From positions 14,849,501 through 14,913,500 of the forward strand of contig WPIO01000001.1 in the NCBI GenBank assembly GCA_009760855.2: a stretch of 64,000 nucleotides of DNA, in the 5' to 3' direction. The notes beneath the pieces are model-generated. The model saw only the letters and a list, made by a program, of their open reading frames with translations, ran no database searches and was not told the DNA's origin. Below, piece after piece: positions 1 through 11,373 of this stretch (position 1 is the first letter of the stretch; the number at the start of each line of letters is the position of its first letter). Position numbers and translations under genes: made by a program. Source of the stretch: Cristatella mucedo. Taxonomy: Eukaryota > Bryozoa > Phylactolaemata > Cristatellidae.

Positions 1-905
1 TGAAGTGAAGAGGCAGCAACATAATTCAGTGCACTGTTACATGTAACTGGAAACCAAGGCTAGAGGCATAAGATAATAGGCGAACTCAATTCTGCTTGCC
101 AACGATGTGCTCAACGAAGGCGAAGTAAGTGCAATACGATGATTAGACCACCAGAAACATGCGAAATCAGATTCGACGTACCGCATATAAAACTTAATAG
201 CGTACGTGCAAAAGCCTTCGGCTTAGAAGCAATGAACAAAGAGATGATAATGACCAACTGAAATAGGATGCTCGCAATTTTGGAACGACATTGTCTAAAG
301 TGGGCAGCGGACTAATTGCACGCAGTCGGCGCTGACGCTCCAGGAGAGATGTAAGCAATGTATGTAGTCAGCAGAGTGAACAGACGCATTATTGCGGATC
401 ATTGCGGATTCAACACGCTCACGTAAAACAATCAAGCAACAACCTTCCGTTTTCTTTGTCATCTTGGAAGTAAGCCATATCAGCGTACGATCCCGCTGCA
501 ACAATTTTGAAAGCAACCGCGAAGGACGGAAACCGGAAATGTCTATTCTTGAGACATTACATTTCAGTGAATCTTAACAAATACATTGATAAATATTTTA
601 CTCAATTAAAATAATTATGTTTAGGGCAATAATGCATTCTATAATAATAGCTCTCTAGACTCACACGAACTAAAAAAACATACTTCCGGTTTGACCTTGC
701 GGCTATAGACTATGAATGCATGTGGTGCTCAGTGTGAGCGACCGGCAGTCTATCGTATCAGACATTCATGCAGTGTATTAACTGGACATCCTTTAGTAAA
801 AAAGTACTTTATGCTTCTGACTGCCGTAAACATTTCGCTGATTTACTGTTGATTCCACAGTCTCTCACTGCCGCACCTCAGTTTTCCGAGCTACTCGAAG
901 GGGGT
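1..905. other. No recognisable gene
   Basis: Only short ORFs (up to about 70 codons) on both strands, with no domain I can name and no repeat I can match elsewhere in the window. AT-rich from about 570 to 720. Confidence 0.5.
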
Positions 906-908
906 CTC

Positions 909-1307
<399 letters not shown>

Positions 1308-1309
1308 TT

Positions 1310-1980
1310 CCTGCCTTCCTCCCGCCTCCCTCCCTGCCTCTCATTGCTCTGTCTTTCTCTAAATTCCTAGTAATGTTCAAAATTAGTCCCTCTCCCTCGT
1401 AATAATCTCCGCCAATATATCTCCAGTAGTATTTATACGAAATATGGATGCCTTTTTCGAAAGTGAATTTTCCCTAGATGAGCACATCAGCTCCGAAGTC
1501 AAGCCTTCCTACATTCAGCTACGTTAAATCACAAAAATATTGAGACAAACGGAGATGGTTTAACTTATGTGCTTCTGATTAAGTGCAGAGTCCCGTGCGC
1601 CGAATCTAGCTCTGCATTTTGAGATTCCTATTAGGTTGAGTCCAGTCTTTAGCTTTGCTTACGTTGTGCAGCATGTCATTCAATAAATGTTTGCTCTTAC
1701 AAGTCTCTCATGCAACTATTATTATTACGTAGAAATTTCCTACGACGTTATTTAATGAAGGACTTAATGAGGAAATGGCCATTGTCTTGGCCGGGTTTTT
1801 TCTTGCCAGTGAGCAGCTTTGCAGCTGGCTGCCCACACGCAGCTGAGCTATTTGACATCTATATGCTAATCGGCACGTTGATGACGTATACCCATGTTGC
1901 AAGTCGCTCTCGATCGCCGAAAATGGATTACTCAACCGCGGACATAGCATCCGGCTAGTGACATTAAGCATTAATCCGCT
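1310..1980. other. No recognisable gene
   Basis: Pyrimidine-rich tail of the microsatellite followed by ordinary sequence. Short overlapping ORFs on opposite strands at 1708-1971 show no domain or conserved motif. Confidence 0.45.
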
Positions 1981-1984
1981 AGCC

Positions 1985-2115
1985 TGGCTGACATATGTAT
2001 GTATGCATCTCCTTCTGTAACTCTACAAAGTCACAGACTAAGCGAGTGCTACACAGCGATAGTTTTCTGCAATGAACTGAAAGCCTGAGATACAGAAACT
2101 ACACAATAAAGCTTT
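1985..2115 (-). mobile_element. CR1-like LINE (family 2) 3' end fragment, diverged
   Basis: This resembles the 3' ends at 27825-27930 and 50700-50790: a repeated GTAT/GTAATGTAT-type tail, then a TGTAACTCTACAAAGTCAC block and a GTTTT block in the same order. It lacks coding sequence and is old. The assignment rests only on matching within the window. Confidence 0.4.
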
Positions 2116-3120
2116 TTCTAGCGAATCTCGTCGTCGTGTCTTCCGCATTCTAACCAGTAAATTAAAAAGGAGGAAATATGCATACAGTACGGAAATTAAT
2201 CAGTATAATTAAATGCTGCTCCTTATTCTGAAGGTCTGATGCGAACATTAGAATTTATTTCGGGCAAAACATTTACGCTTATGAAACTCTCCGAACTAAG
2301 ATAGATCACGAATTAACCAGCTTCCATGTTACCCTCAGTTTTCAAACTTTCGGAAGTCAGTCTTAATAGATGTCGTAATATACAATACATGTCAGTCATA
2401 CCAGATTCGACGGTCGAAGTGCCGGGATGACCGAATCTACTCTGGTCACCAGCCTGTCCCTATATGACTAAATGTTCAGTCCCCTAATAGGCAAATTTAA
2501 AACATTGGTCAAATATAGACCAATTTGTGGACTTTTCCCCTTAAACATACATAACACCAAAATAGGAAGGCCCAAGATTATGAAACTCGGGATTCATAAT
2601 GCCTATACTTGTAAAGCATTGATTGCGGTGAATACATTCTCGTGATACGAACGTAAGTAGCACTGATTCTGATCAGTAAGTATTTCAATACACATACGCA
2701 CCCCTGATTGCCACGTATAGAGCTGATTTTAAAAGTTATACAATTTGGCAATCCAAAGCCGGTGAGATCTATAAGAACTATCGGCATCTCACGAGAGACT
2801 AACTTTGGAGCTGGAGTACTCACGCGATGCTTCCCAGAATTCCTCTGTTATGGCTCCTCCAAGCCTGGCGGCCGCCCCCTCAGGAAACTTAAGGTAAAGC
2901 CGCAAGCGAAACACGTGTCGCCTCTTCATCTCCTCTCGGAATAAATAACATGCTAGCTTGTCTAAAAAAAGGTCGTTTCCGCAGCTTTAAAAACGGACTA
3001 GATTTCCGCGCCAAGAAAAAAAGAACTGTAGTTTTAGCCTCAACAAAACTGAGTTTGCCCCAAAAAACGAAGCCTCTACTGTAAACCAACCCATAGCGCT
3101 CACGCTGAATTCACGCCGGC
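2116..3120. other. No recognisable gene
   Basis: Short ORFs only. An 8-bp inverted repeat (ATTATGAA and TTCATAAT, loop of 8) lies at about 2577-2600. I see no domain or repeat family. Confidence 0.4.
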
Positions 3121-3640
3121 CCAGTAGCCTTTTGAGATAAAAATATTAAGTGATCGCCTGTGAAGGAACACGCACGCTTGCAGCCTGCGAGCACTGGGCT
3201 GCGGAGACGGCTCTCGATGGCTCTCTCTCAGACTGCCTACGCAGCAGCCGCAAGCTCACGATGACCGGTGGAAGGGCAGACAATGACTCGGCAGTCCTGC
3301 CCAAATCCATGCATTGGCGGCATCTGTGGGGACATCAATCTACCACAAACTGCCGCCAGCTGTCGGGTGGCTTCGGAACGGACAATGGCCCGAGAGTGCG
3401 AAAAACAACGCATGCATGGAATGTAAGGGCTGCCGGAGGAGTACAGCGGGAGGGGAGGGCGAGATCCCTCGATGCCGGCAGCCGTCTAGTGTCTGTAGAC
3501 TGGGCTTGGCCGGCGTAGCTTGAAATAAAGGTTTTGGTGTTGGAGCCGGCAGACTTGTTGCTCGGTCGCGCTACCCAGCCCGACGACAGGTCGTGCGGAG
3601 GGCTGTCACATAGCCCCATCAGCCAAAAGAGCTGCGGGAC
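3121..3640 (+). other. GC-rich block, possible solo LTR or untranslated region
   Basis: A GC-rich, CpG-retaining stretch with an AATAAA hexamer at 3524-3529 followed by a T/G-rich run, the arrangement of a polyadenylation region. Overlapping ORFs on both strands (up to 122 codons) carry no domain. A solo LTR or a UTR exon would both fit. No second copy lies in the window, so neither can be shown. Confidence 0.2.
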
Positions 3641-4140
3641 GAAGGCGGCCGCCCAAAAAGCTTCGAGAGCGCCTCTGCAAGGCCGATAGTTCCTCCCTCG
3701 ACGTCAAACAAAAGCGTAAAGAGTGGGGCCGAAGCCCCACACCAAATAACCCCGATCGGCCGGGCTGGAGGGGTGGGGCTGGGCTGCCCCGACCGAAACT
3801 AAAGCCAATTGGAATGTTGGCGCGCTTCTTCGGCCAGATTAGAGCTGCTAGATTTTATTAGCAGTTCCTGGATTATAATGGTAAGGAATCGGTTCATAAT
3901 CCATGATTATGCGGCATAATAAGCCCGACTCGTATAGTAGTGTGCTATGAACGCGCTGTTGCGGCTTCTCGCTAAAGTCCTTAGGCGACAAACGCAGTGC
4001 TCGTAGCCGTGCTAGTCCTCGTCGACGCTTGGCAAATACCGGCGAAGCTGACGCCCTGATGTACGGCTAACGAGTCGTAGATGCAGCACTAATACACGCT
4101 GGTATGCCGGCGGCGTAGAACGCCTCAGTAATAAAGAGCG
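3641..4140. other. No recognisable gene
   Basis: GC-rich at the left, with a near-palindromic GGGGC...GCCCC run near 3720-3800, then ordinary sequence. No coding signal recognised. Confidence 0.35.
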
Positions 4141-4149
4141 CCCGTACCC

Positions 4150-4245
4150 ATCCGTAATAATAATAACAATAATTATAAATTTGCATAGCGCCCTCGGAGA
4201 GCTAAATCTTTTTGTAGGACCCTTTGCAGATGCTGTAAAAAAGCA
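4150..4245 (-). mobile_element. CR1-like/SINE 3' tail fragment
   Basis: On the minus strand this reads as the common LINE tail: GCAGATGCTG..AAAG..., then a GAGGGCGCTATGC block, then an ATT-type trinucleotide run at the 3' end. It matches in order the 3' end of the CR1 copies at 19120-19185 and 47160-47245. Only the last 100 bp or so is present. Confidence 0.6.
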
Positions 4246-4565
4246 CGAACAACTGACTAGCTGCAATATTTGCAATGTCATCAAACATACACAATTGTTT
4301 GATATACGTGTATAAGGTCAACTTGCAGACATGGTTCCATGTCCTTAGCGTAGAACCATCTATTAAACAAGTGCAGAGGACTAGAGATGCCAGCACAAGC
4401 CGTAACTTCAAAATCTCCGCAACCCAACCAAGATAGATTATTACATACCGCATCCGGTTCCTATAGGTTGTAATTCCTGAACTTATAATAACCACTAGCG
4501 ATGGCACAATCTGGCTGGTGTAGCATTCACAAGTTTCTATAGTCATTTTGTGGGACTCGATGTGT
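4246..4565. other. No recognisable gene
   Basis: Contains part of a 114-codon minus ORF (4202-4546) that starts inside the LINE tail and shows no domain. No other signal seen. Confidence 0.3.
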
Positions 4566-4568
4566 GCG

Positions 4569-4606
4569 TCAGCGACGACCTATGGCCGCTAACCGTAGCA
4601 AGTCGC
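4569..4606 (+). repeat. 38-bp imperfect palindrome, copy 1
   Basis: Aligns without gaps to 4779-4816, with 32 of 38 bases identical by eye. It can fold as a stem: GCGAC and CTATGG on the left pair with CCGTAG and GTCGC on the right around CCGCTAA, with one G-T wobble. It lies just left of a SINE copy, and the second copy lies just right of it. Confidence 0.7.
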
Positions 4607-4611
4607 AATTG

Positions 4612-4768
4612 CGCGCTAGGTAAGGCGGTTACTTTTCACGACCTCGGTCCCGAGGTCGAGGGTTCGATTCCTGCGGCGGGCGATCCAGTATTGCCGCTGC
4701 AAGCAGTGATGATAGTCGTAAAGACTCTTCTGTCGCTATAAAATGGAGGCTGTTAAATCAGCTATTAT
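4612..4768 (+). mobile_element. tRNA-derived SINE, family 2
   Basis: The head holds a Pol III B-box-like GGTTCGATTCC inside a tRNA-like 3' half (GAGGTCGAGGGTTCGATTCCTG). A body with CTGCAAGCAGTGATGATAG follows. The tail reads GGAGGCTGTTAAATCAGC and then ATT repeats. The same order occurs at 29525, 29697, 43782 (minus), 43958 (minus), 48005 (minus) and 49785 (minus). Confidence 0.8.
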
Positions 4769-4778
4769 TATTAATAAG

Positions 4779-4816
4779 TCAGCGACTCACTACGGCCGCT
4801 AACCATAGCGAGTCGC
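4779..4816 (+). repeat. 38-bp imperfect palindrome, copy 2
   Basis: Second copy of the palindromic unit at 4569-4606, in the same orientation, on the far side of the SINE. The outer arms AGCGACTC and GAGTCGCT are perfect; the inner stem has one C/A mismatch. The copies are too long and too diverged for a normal SINE target-site duplication, so a small foldback or tandem unit hit by the SINE is more likely. Confidence 0.65.
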
Positions 4817-4974
4817 TTAGTGACGCTACTATTTCAGCCAGCCAGTTTCCGGTTGCTCTGGCATGGGCCGCGGTGTGCCCAAATGAGCAACGGCTGTGGT
4901 GCCTGTAGCGGACAGGACATTAAACAACTACGAGGAATAGCTATGGAGCCTTCGGTGGACATTCACGCTTCGGT

Positions 4975-5750
4975 TAACGGGGGCGGTGGTGGGGGGGGCG
5001 CGTAGTCGGCGCCGCACCAGCGGACCAGAAAAGGCTTTCGCGCGCGCGCGCCCGTGCGCGCGCGGAGCTGCGCGAGGCGTACGAAGCGAGAGTCGCGCGA
5101 AGAGGCGCTGCTCACCGGGCGAGCTGAAGCGCTGACGCAGCGCCTCAGCTGCCGATCGGGACTCGCAGAGGTTGCGCGTTCGCAGCAGAGCGCGCATGCG
5201 CTCTGCTGCGGTCGAGTCGGCAGCTCTGAGGTAGAGGGAGAAAACGAGTAGACAGTAGCGTCCGCGAGCAGACCGACGCACAGGCCGACAGTCTGCGGCT
5301 GGCGATGGCGCGGGTCGCGAGACCGGCGCCACAATTGGCCGTACTACGCAGGCAGCCGGCTGAAGCTAGCGGCGGTTGCGGTTACCCAGGTGTGGGCGGC
5401 GAGGTCGTCGACCCTCCATCGCGCGCGACGTTGTGTAGGTTGGCGAGCTGCCTGGGCCCCTGCTGCAGGAGCCTGTAGTTGCTGTGTATTGTCGGCGCAG
5501 GGGTGCCCCCTTTGCGATACATTTAAGCCGACCATTACCCGGTTCGCTTCTATCGTCGCTCTCGGTCAGGGGATGCCTACCTCGTTAGCCGAGATCGTCG
5601 ACGACACCGGCATTATTGGCGCCGTGAACCGCCGGCGTCGTGACGTTGAGCGGCGCTCACGAGTTCGCAACTGCGCCGTCTCGCCCGCCGCGAAGGCGAA
5701 GCGACCTGCCCGCTCAGGGTTTTCGCCAACTGACCGGCTTTGCATATACA
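4975..5750 (+). other. CpG-rich segment with an uncertain ORF
   Basis: The most GC- and CpG-rich stretch of the window. It opens with a G-run cluster (4978-5000) able to form a G-quadruplex, followed by alternating CG near 5039-5062. Open frames exist on both strands: a 150-codon plus ORF at 5390-5842, with an internal ATG at 5572, and a 134-codon minus ORF at 4928-5332. I recognise no domain in either, and GC-rich DNA often yields long chance ORFs. A promoter or first exon of an unseen gene, or a young GC-rich repeat, are both possible. Confidence 0.35.
5181..5210. repeat. Perfect 13-bp stem, 4-base loop
   Basis: Arm CGCAGCAGAGCGC at 5181-5193, loop GCAT, and its exact reverse complement at 5198-5210. 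It sits in the middle of the CpG-rich segment and contains several CpG sites. Function unknown. In RNA it would form a stable hairpin. Confidence 0.85.
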
Positions 5751-5753
5751 TAT

Positions 5754-5778
5754 GGGGAGAGAGAGAGAGAGAGAGAGC
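5754..5778. repeat. (GA)n short microsatellite
   Basis: About 12 GA units. The Arg-Glu run in the overlapping plus ORF comes from it. Confidence 0.85.
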
Positions 5779-5849
5779 TACACGTCGTCTAGATTGCTTG
5801 GCACCCGAACGATGGTCAGCTGTATTGCACTTAATTTGCTGAAAGCAAG

Positions 5850-7264
5850 GCCGCAAGGTAGTGATTAAGGTTGACCGAACGTAAATCACGATCCAAGGAG
5901 TAGGAAATTGGGAATCGCCGCACTTCAATAAGTGCAGGCGGCGAGCATTAGGTTTGCCCGTGTAGAACATGAACAATATTCGATCGCAGCTTGCCCACTG
6001 GGCACTCTCCGTCGTTTGCTGCTCAGCATGACTATTCCATAGAACTTTATATCCGCTAGTCTGCCGCTTGTCGGTAGATATCAAGCCAGTCGTAGAAAAA
6101 AACCTCGCGTCGGTCGAGGCATCGATTAAAAGTGCAGCAACAGCGGGGCGTCCGGCTTGGCAAGTTTGCTCTTAGAAAAACCCGAAAACCTTTGAAGGGT
6201 CACGCCGCTCACCGTAAAAACCTGAGGGGAACCTCTAAGGCTAGTTTGTCCCTCACCCGAATTTCTCTGGTGCGAGGCACAATTAGATAAACCGCTAGTT
6301 GATGAGTAGCCTTGTGCGTCATTTGTGAGCAGTGTAGGCTCGCCAGTCTGTCTCTGACTCACACTAGCTTAGCGGTTGGTCGACCGGCATAGACAGAAGC
6401 AAGCATCCCTGCTGATTACTCATGCATGGACCCGGGTTTAATGGGGCTATAATTCATCATAGCATCAAGCAGCCGGCTTTCAATCTACGTTACTTACTTT
6501 TAATGAGTTACTCGGCACTAAAGGCCTGGCTGGCTAGGGGGGGGGGGCTACTGAGCTTAGTTACTCTTGATAAGGCTGACGAAGTACTGTACTGCACAGT
6601 TTTGAGAAGGCTGCCGAGGTAATGTACTGCACAACATCGAGCACCGTATCACCTACGAGAACTCCTTATATGGCCAGGCTAGATTTTTTGAGATACGAAG
6701 ACGGCCATCTAAGCTTCGGTCATCCCACGTAGTAGTTCGCTGCGTAAATATGAAGGGCCAAGCAGGAGAGATCTTCTATGAGGGGGAATTCACAATGGGG
6801 GGGGGGGGCTCTCATTTTCAATCCTGTATGGCTCAAAAAGCTGCATCGAGAAGTGAGACATGCCAATAGCCAGGCTTTTCTTCATTTTTTGACGGCAACT
6901 TATTCAATCTACACACCTTTGACGGCTCGGATTCTCTGTCGTACACATTGACTCTGCCGACCGCCACTTCAGCCCCAATTAGGCGGTCAGCAAACAGCCA
7001 CTGATAAAATATTAGAAGCTGTTTCCTGGGTGCTGATTGAACTGCTTCGAAGCTGAGCCTATCATAAAGCAAAATCCCAAGGAATAATGATAATACGCCA
7101 TTTGCATAGCATCCTTAGAGAAATTATCTAGGCACTTTGCAATTTGTCGTTAGAGAATCCATGCCCAACGGTTAGTGACACGCACTCATGGCCATTAGTT
7201 AGTGAAAAAAACCTTTGGCTAGTAACATGCACTGAATCATGCACAAGTACGAATGCAAAGCACG
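5850..7264. other. No recognisable gene
   Basis: Short ORFs only. Poly-G runs occur at about 6538-6548 and 6798-6808. A 79-codon minus ORF (6833-7072) has a faint look of a transposase N-terminal segment (an aromatic/leucine-rich segment and a VCRL motif), but not enough to name it. Confidence 0.35.
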
Positions 7265-7640
7265 TCGGAACAAAAACCCAACCGAGTTTAGTGAGGCGAA
7301 AGAAAAGCTGATCGGAACAGATGCGCCTTCGGCTGAGACTTTAAAGATACCAGGTCATTGCAGGTAGTAGGCGTAGCCAGAAGCGAATGCCAGACTTTTG
7401 GTGCATACGAACTGAAGGCTTGATCGCCAAAAGCTTTCAACTGAGTGCAAGGAACGATAAGATGACTATATGCTGAGAAGCGTGTGGTGCAAGGGCACGT
7501 GACTGGAGGAGCGAGGAGGTCGGATTGGCAGGCTGGTGCTAGCGAGTGAAGTAGCCTGTAAGCCAGCTTAAGGATATTGAAATCGATTCAATTTATGACA
7601 GGGAGCAGGCAAAGCTCAGACAAAAGTGGTTTGATCGGAG
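7265..7640 (-). mobile_element. Old CR1-like LINE fragment (C-terminal RT region)
   Basis: Read on the minus strand, this matches the fragment at 31670-32330: the same blocks GGTCATTGCAGGTAGT, CTTTTGGTGCATAC.A.CTGAAGGCTTGA and GGCAGGCTGGTGCTAGC occur in the same order. In protein terms it is the decayed end of the LINE ORF2, after the RT domain. Full of stops and indels. Confidence 0.65.
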
Positions 7641-9540
7641 TTAGTCAATAATTGGAGACGATTGAGGGCGCAGGCTGCCAGGAGTCCTGAATAAAGGTAA
7701 TAGCAATAATCAAGATTCGGCGTCACAAATGAAAGACTCCGTTAGCTCAGCTTTGCCTAAATTTAGTGCCCCTAAAATTTTCCGGCTTCGGAGACATGCA
7801 ATTGCTTATTTCTGGATACTAACTGGAAATGTTAACTAGCTCATTACGATAAGAAAGTTCAGCTGTCAGCTATCATATCACTTGTTCTTCACACGCAGAC
7901 TCTGCTTATTTCCACAGGAGGAGAATTTCGCTGTCAATTTAGTCTCCTGAACCCGATTATAATACGGACTGTATGTTTTTGCTTGCAAAATACATGCACA
8001 GTCCATAAATAGTATCGACATCTGTTTACGCAGAGGATGTATGCAGGTGTGTACGTACATACTTGTGGTATGCATATACACACTCACGAATGGGTACTCA
8101 TTTACTACATATGCATTTATATCAGGCTTATCTAATCAGAAGCTTAATGATCGCCGAGCAACGGGCTTCCGATTCGATTCTAATCTCTAGCAAATGCGCC
8201 CGATCCTGAACCAATCCTACTGTGAGGGTGTAGCATGGGAGCTTTTAACTAAAGGCTTGACCGCGTGAAAAGGCTGCCGAAACCCTAAAGGCTAATTCAC
8301 ATTCCAGCTTAAGCTAATGTACACCCATTAATACAGATAACATGATATCCATGCCTATTTCATAAGAAAAACTTATAACCACTAACCAACACAAGCAATT
8401 ACATTCACAACGGTTATTGCTGAAGAAAAAAAAGTAGTTTGATTTTTAAATATTATTGGAACTTAAAGCAATGCATGAGCACGAAAACGTATTGGACTGC
8501 AGTTTCTCTGCTTCATTAGCTTCTCGTACATACCAGTACGTTTTTCGTTTGTACCAGTGTACGTTTTTCGTTGACCAGCGAGGCTGCATTCATCAATTAG
8601 CAGACAAAAGCAAGTAAATAGATATTGCATGAAAAAGCCAACAAAGTTACTGTTATGCTATAAGATGTAAGAACGGTTGTTGTACTGCGTACACTTTTGT
8701 GAGAACATTTCACCATCCTTTGTTTCAGACGTCTTATATTCAGCTTCCAGCGAAACACCTAGGTCGAAATTGAGATACTTAAAAAGTATGCACTGCAGAC
8801 AAATTGTCGTACCACTTCTCGTGAGCGCTAGAGCTATCTCGCTAGAGCCATACACTCGTCCATTCCACAAAGCAAAATAACATCTTTCTTTTTTACACAC
8901 GATCTGATAAAAAGGTAACATAACTAAAGACCGTAATTACTTCGCAAGTGCCTGATGCAGTGAAAATTAAAGGCACAGCAATAGATGCAACTCGGAGCTG
9001 ACACATGAGACATAAGGTGCTGGTGATAGAAGCCACCAACGCCCCCACCACTTCGGCGTTTCGCTGGGAGATTACTACTTCTGGGCAGCACACAGCGAAC
9101 GCTCAGCAGCCAAGTGATGAAGCAACGAATAAATTGCCCGGTCCTCTAATATCCAGGGAACCAACTGGCAACTCTTGTAGAGAAACAACCACTGCAGGTA
9201 AGGACTGCTGACTTTCACAGGCATGCTCTATTTAGAAAGGTGAATTGATCTAGTGCAGTTAACAGGCCATCAGGAAACTAAAGCTGGATTGAATACTGTA
9301 GCCACGATGCGTTACTGGGCACTCTTCTGAACGATTTTAACCTCAGTCATAGCAAGCCAATAACTAGATCAGAGGTTGATCATTGGCTGAACTAAAAACA
9401 GCAGCTTAGAGGATGGTGTGTTTTTTTAAAGAGACTTGGTTGGCTTCTGGCTTAAGTCATGTGCAAAGGATTTTTCAAATAGCACATAACAGAATAGAAC
9501 TCAAAAAGCTTGCTCTGTCTAGGACACCGTTGCTTGTGTC
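7641..9540. other. No recognisable gene
   Basis: Mostly AT-rich sequence. A small tandem-like duplication of a GTACGTTTTTCGTT block lies near 8535-8575. An 87-codon minus ORF (8658-8921) and a 68-codon plus ORF (9005-9211) have no recognisable domain. A GCAG|GTAAGG donor-like site at about 9197 just upstream of the collagen relic could mark an upstream exon of that gene, but I cannot show it. Confidence 0.4.
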
Positions 9541-9559
9541 CAGGGGGGGGCAGGGCGTT

Positions 9560-10055
9560 CAGTGGGAGATCCACGAGGACCGACCAGAAGTGAAGCGGCA
9601 GTGAAGGCACCCAGGGTGAGCAAGGCCTGGCAGACCGAGACCTGGTGTCGACAACCGAGCTGATTCAGATGGAGAGGCAGAATCGTCGGATACAAACGGC
9701 AAGCCTGGCATTACAGGTCCCACAGGGCCCAAAGGCCTAGCCAATAGGCCGAACCCAAAAGGGAAGTCTGGTGACACAGGCTTGGGAAAGCCTGCAAAAA
9801 CATGAAGCTGACACAGATAGGGAGCACATGGGCTTCATGGACCGCATGGGGGCATACGACCAGAAGGCCAAGCCGGTGCAATTGGTCAGAAAGGTAGCAA
9901 CGGCCTAACTGGAACAGGAGGCGACCCTGGGCCAAGTGGATACGGTGGCAAGCCAGGCAACGAGGGGAAGGCAAGGTTCCACAGGAAGTCAAGGCTCATC
10001 TGAGCCTGAAGGCTCCATCGGTTCTGCACGTGAGTTCGGTGATCCAGCAGCCGAC
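9560..10055 (+). pseudogene. Collagen Gly-X-Y region of the decayed gene
   Basis: Clear Gly-X-Y runs include GKPGITGPTGPKG (from about 9700), GKSGDTGLGKP, then a TGA at about 9806. They resume in another frame as GQKGSNGLTGTGGDPGPSG (from about 9888) and end in a third frame as GKQGSTGSQGS. The frame changes at least three times. An earlier GTQGEQGL run lies near 9605. The helix region leads directly into a DEC motif that opens the first EGF module at about 10053. Confidence 0.75.
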
Positions 10056-10261
10056 GAGTGTGCCTGCACAACGGAGAATACCCAGGAATGTGCCTCAATG
10101 CAGCTCATGGATTTTACTGAACACGCCCAGAAGGATGCACCTCTGCCAACAGCACCAACATACTTTCAGGCACACTGACCTTGACCCTGCCTAGGCTTGA
10201 TTGTGTGCATTTGTGCATGCTTGACATTTTAGCACTTAATTCATTTTGCATTTACAGCAGA

Positions 10262-10479
10262 TACCGGTCTGAACTGTGCTGAGACTGCACGGCATGGGCG
10301 TTGCTTTTGCTGCGATTGTACTGATTATACTCACCACACCATGCCGTTTAACAATACCGGCTGCATTGACGTCGATGAGTATGCGATAGATATGAGTCTT
10401 TGTGACCTGATAAGTAAGAATGTGGTGGGCAATGCAACTGCTCGCCAGATTTCAAGGTGGTTAGCAAGTACTTATGTGA
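10262..10479 (+). pseudogene. EGF-like module relic (exon)
   Basis: After a CAG acceptor-like site near 10259 the frame reads a cysteine-rich segment and then IDVDEYAID, the start of a calcium-binding EGF module with its first cysteine changed to Tyr. A frameshift near 10435 moves the rest to another frame, where NCSPDFKVVSKYLCEG closes the module. The end, TGTGAAG|GT, matches the end of the exon at 11374-11496, but the donor is now GTCCGT. Confidence 0.6.
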
Positions 10480-10755
10480 AGGTCCGTCGTTTAGAAGACG
10501 ATACCAGCTTTGGCTATTATATTTTTCTGCTTAATTCTCATTCCAATCTACTAGTATCACTTACCGGCGGTGTTAGAATGCACACGAGAACACTATTGTC
10601 ATATTGCATGCTCTAGGCAAGTGCCTCCTATGCTTAGGTAGCAAGGCAGTGATAGTGGCAATGAGCAACATTTCCGGTATCTCTTACTGTATCTTCATCA
10701 TTGTGATTAGAAAAACTGTTCCCAAAGACTGCTACCCCTCATTCCCATTATTTCA

Positions 10756-10994
10756 GAAGTTGACGAGTGAAGCATACTAAATAGAGGTTGCTCCGATGGT
10801 TGTATCAACACTGGAGGTGGTTGCTGCTGTTTCGGTTCGGCTACAAGTCACCTGATGTCAGGCACCATATGAATATATGCACGTGAAATCGCTTCGAGCG
10901 ACAACTGTGACAGACCTTGCCAACAGATGGCTACGGCAATGGAAACTACCGTGGTAAACTTACCTTGATCCAAGGCACAGGCGGTTGCTATGGT
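10756..10994 (+). pseudogene. Two further EGF-like module relics
   Basis: The first follows acceptor TTATTTCAG and reads EVDE*, where the stop sits exactly at the first cysteine, then NRGCSDGCINTGGG. The second (about 10890-10994) reads DNCDRPCQQ, then a frameshift into DGYGNGNYRGKL and GTGGCYG before a GT. Both retain module order but cannot be translated through. Confidence 0.55.
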
Positions 10995-11373
10995 ACGTCG
11001 ATTGATTTTCATTGGGAGGTCAATAGAACGGGCAAATAAGACCCTCGTTCTAAATTGCTTAGCATTTTTGAAGCGCCAGTCTATTTACAACCCAAGATTT
11101 AGACTTCAAAGCCGATAAGCAACACATGGTGTCTGCTGACATAGACGGTAACATGCATTACAGTACTTCACTCATCCAAGCTTAAGCATACGATTAAGCT
11201 CTTCTTAAGAGCCGGTTAGTTGAATTTGTGCTGCTTCTACATCTCTTACATATCTGTTGCAGCTTCGAATGTTAGGCGCAGACACGACCATCTCTACCAG
11301 TTCACGTGCAAAAGCCTTGTGAACAATCGATCCATAATCACTGACCTGCGACTCAACAGCTCTTTATGTGCAG

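Noticed and set aside
4620-4690. Possible tRNA gene with a good B box
   Set aside because: Same reason: the family 2 SINE body and tail follow directly.
4928-5334. Two overlapping minus ORFs (134 and 123 codons)
   Set aside because: GC-rich DNA lacks chance stops; both frames are open at once, overlap plus-strand ORFs, and show no domain.
6833-7072. 79-codon minus ORF faintly like the N-terminal part of an ISXO2-type transposase
   Set aside because: Only scattered residues agree, and no catalytic motif or neighbouring piece supports it.
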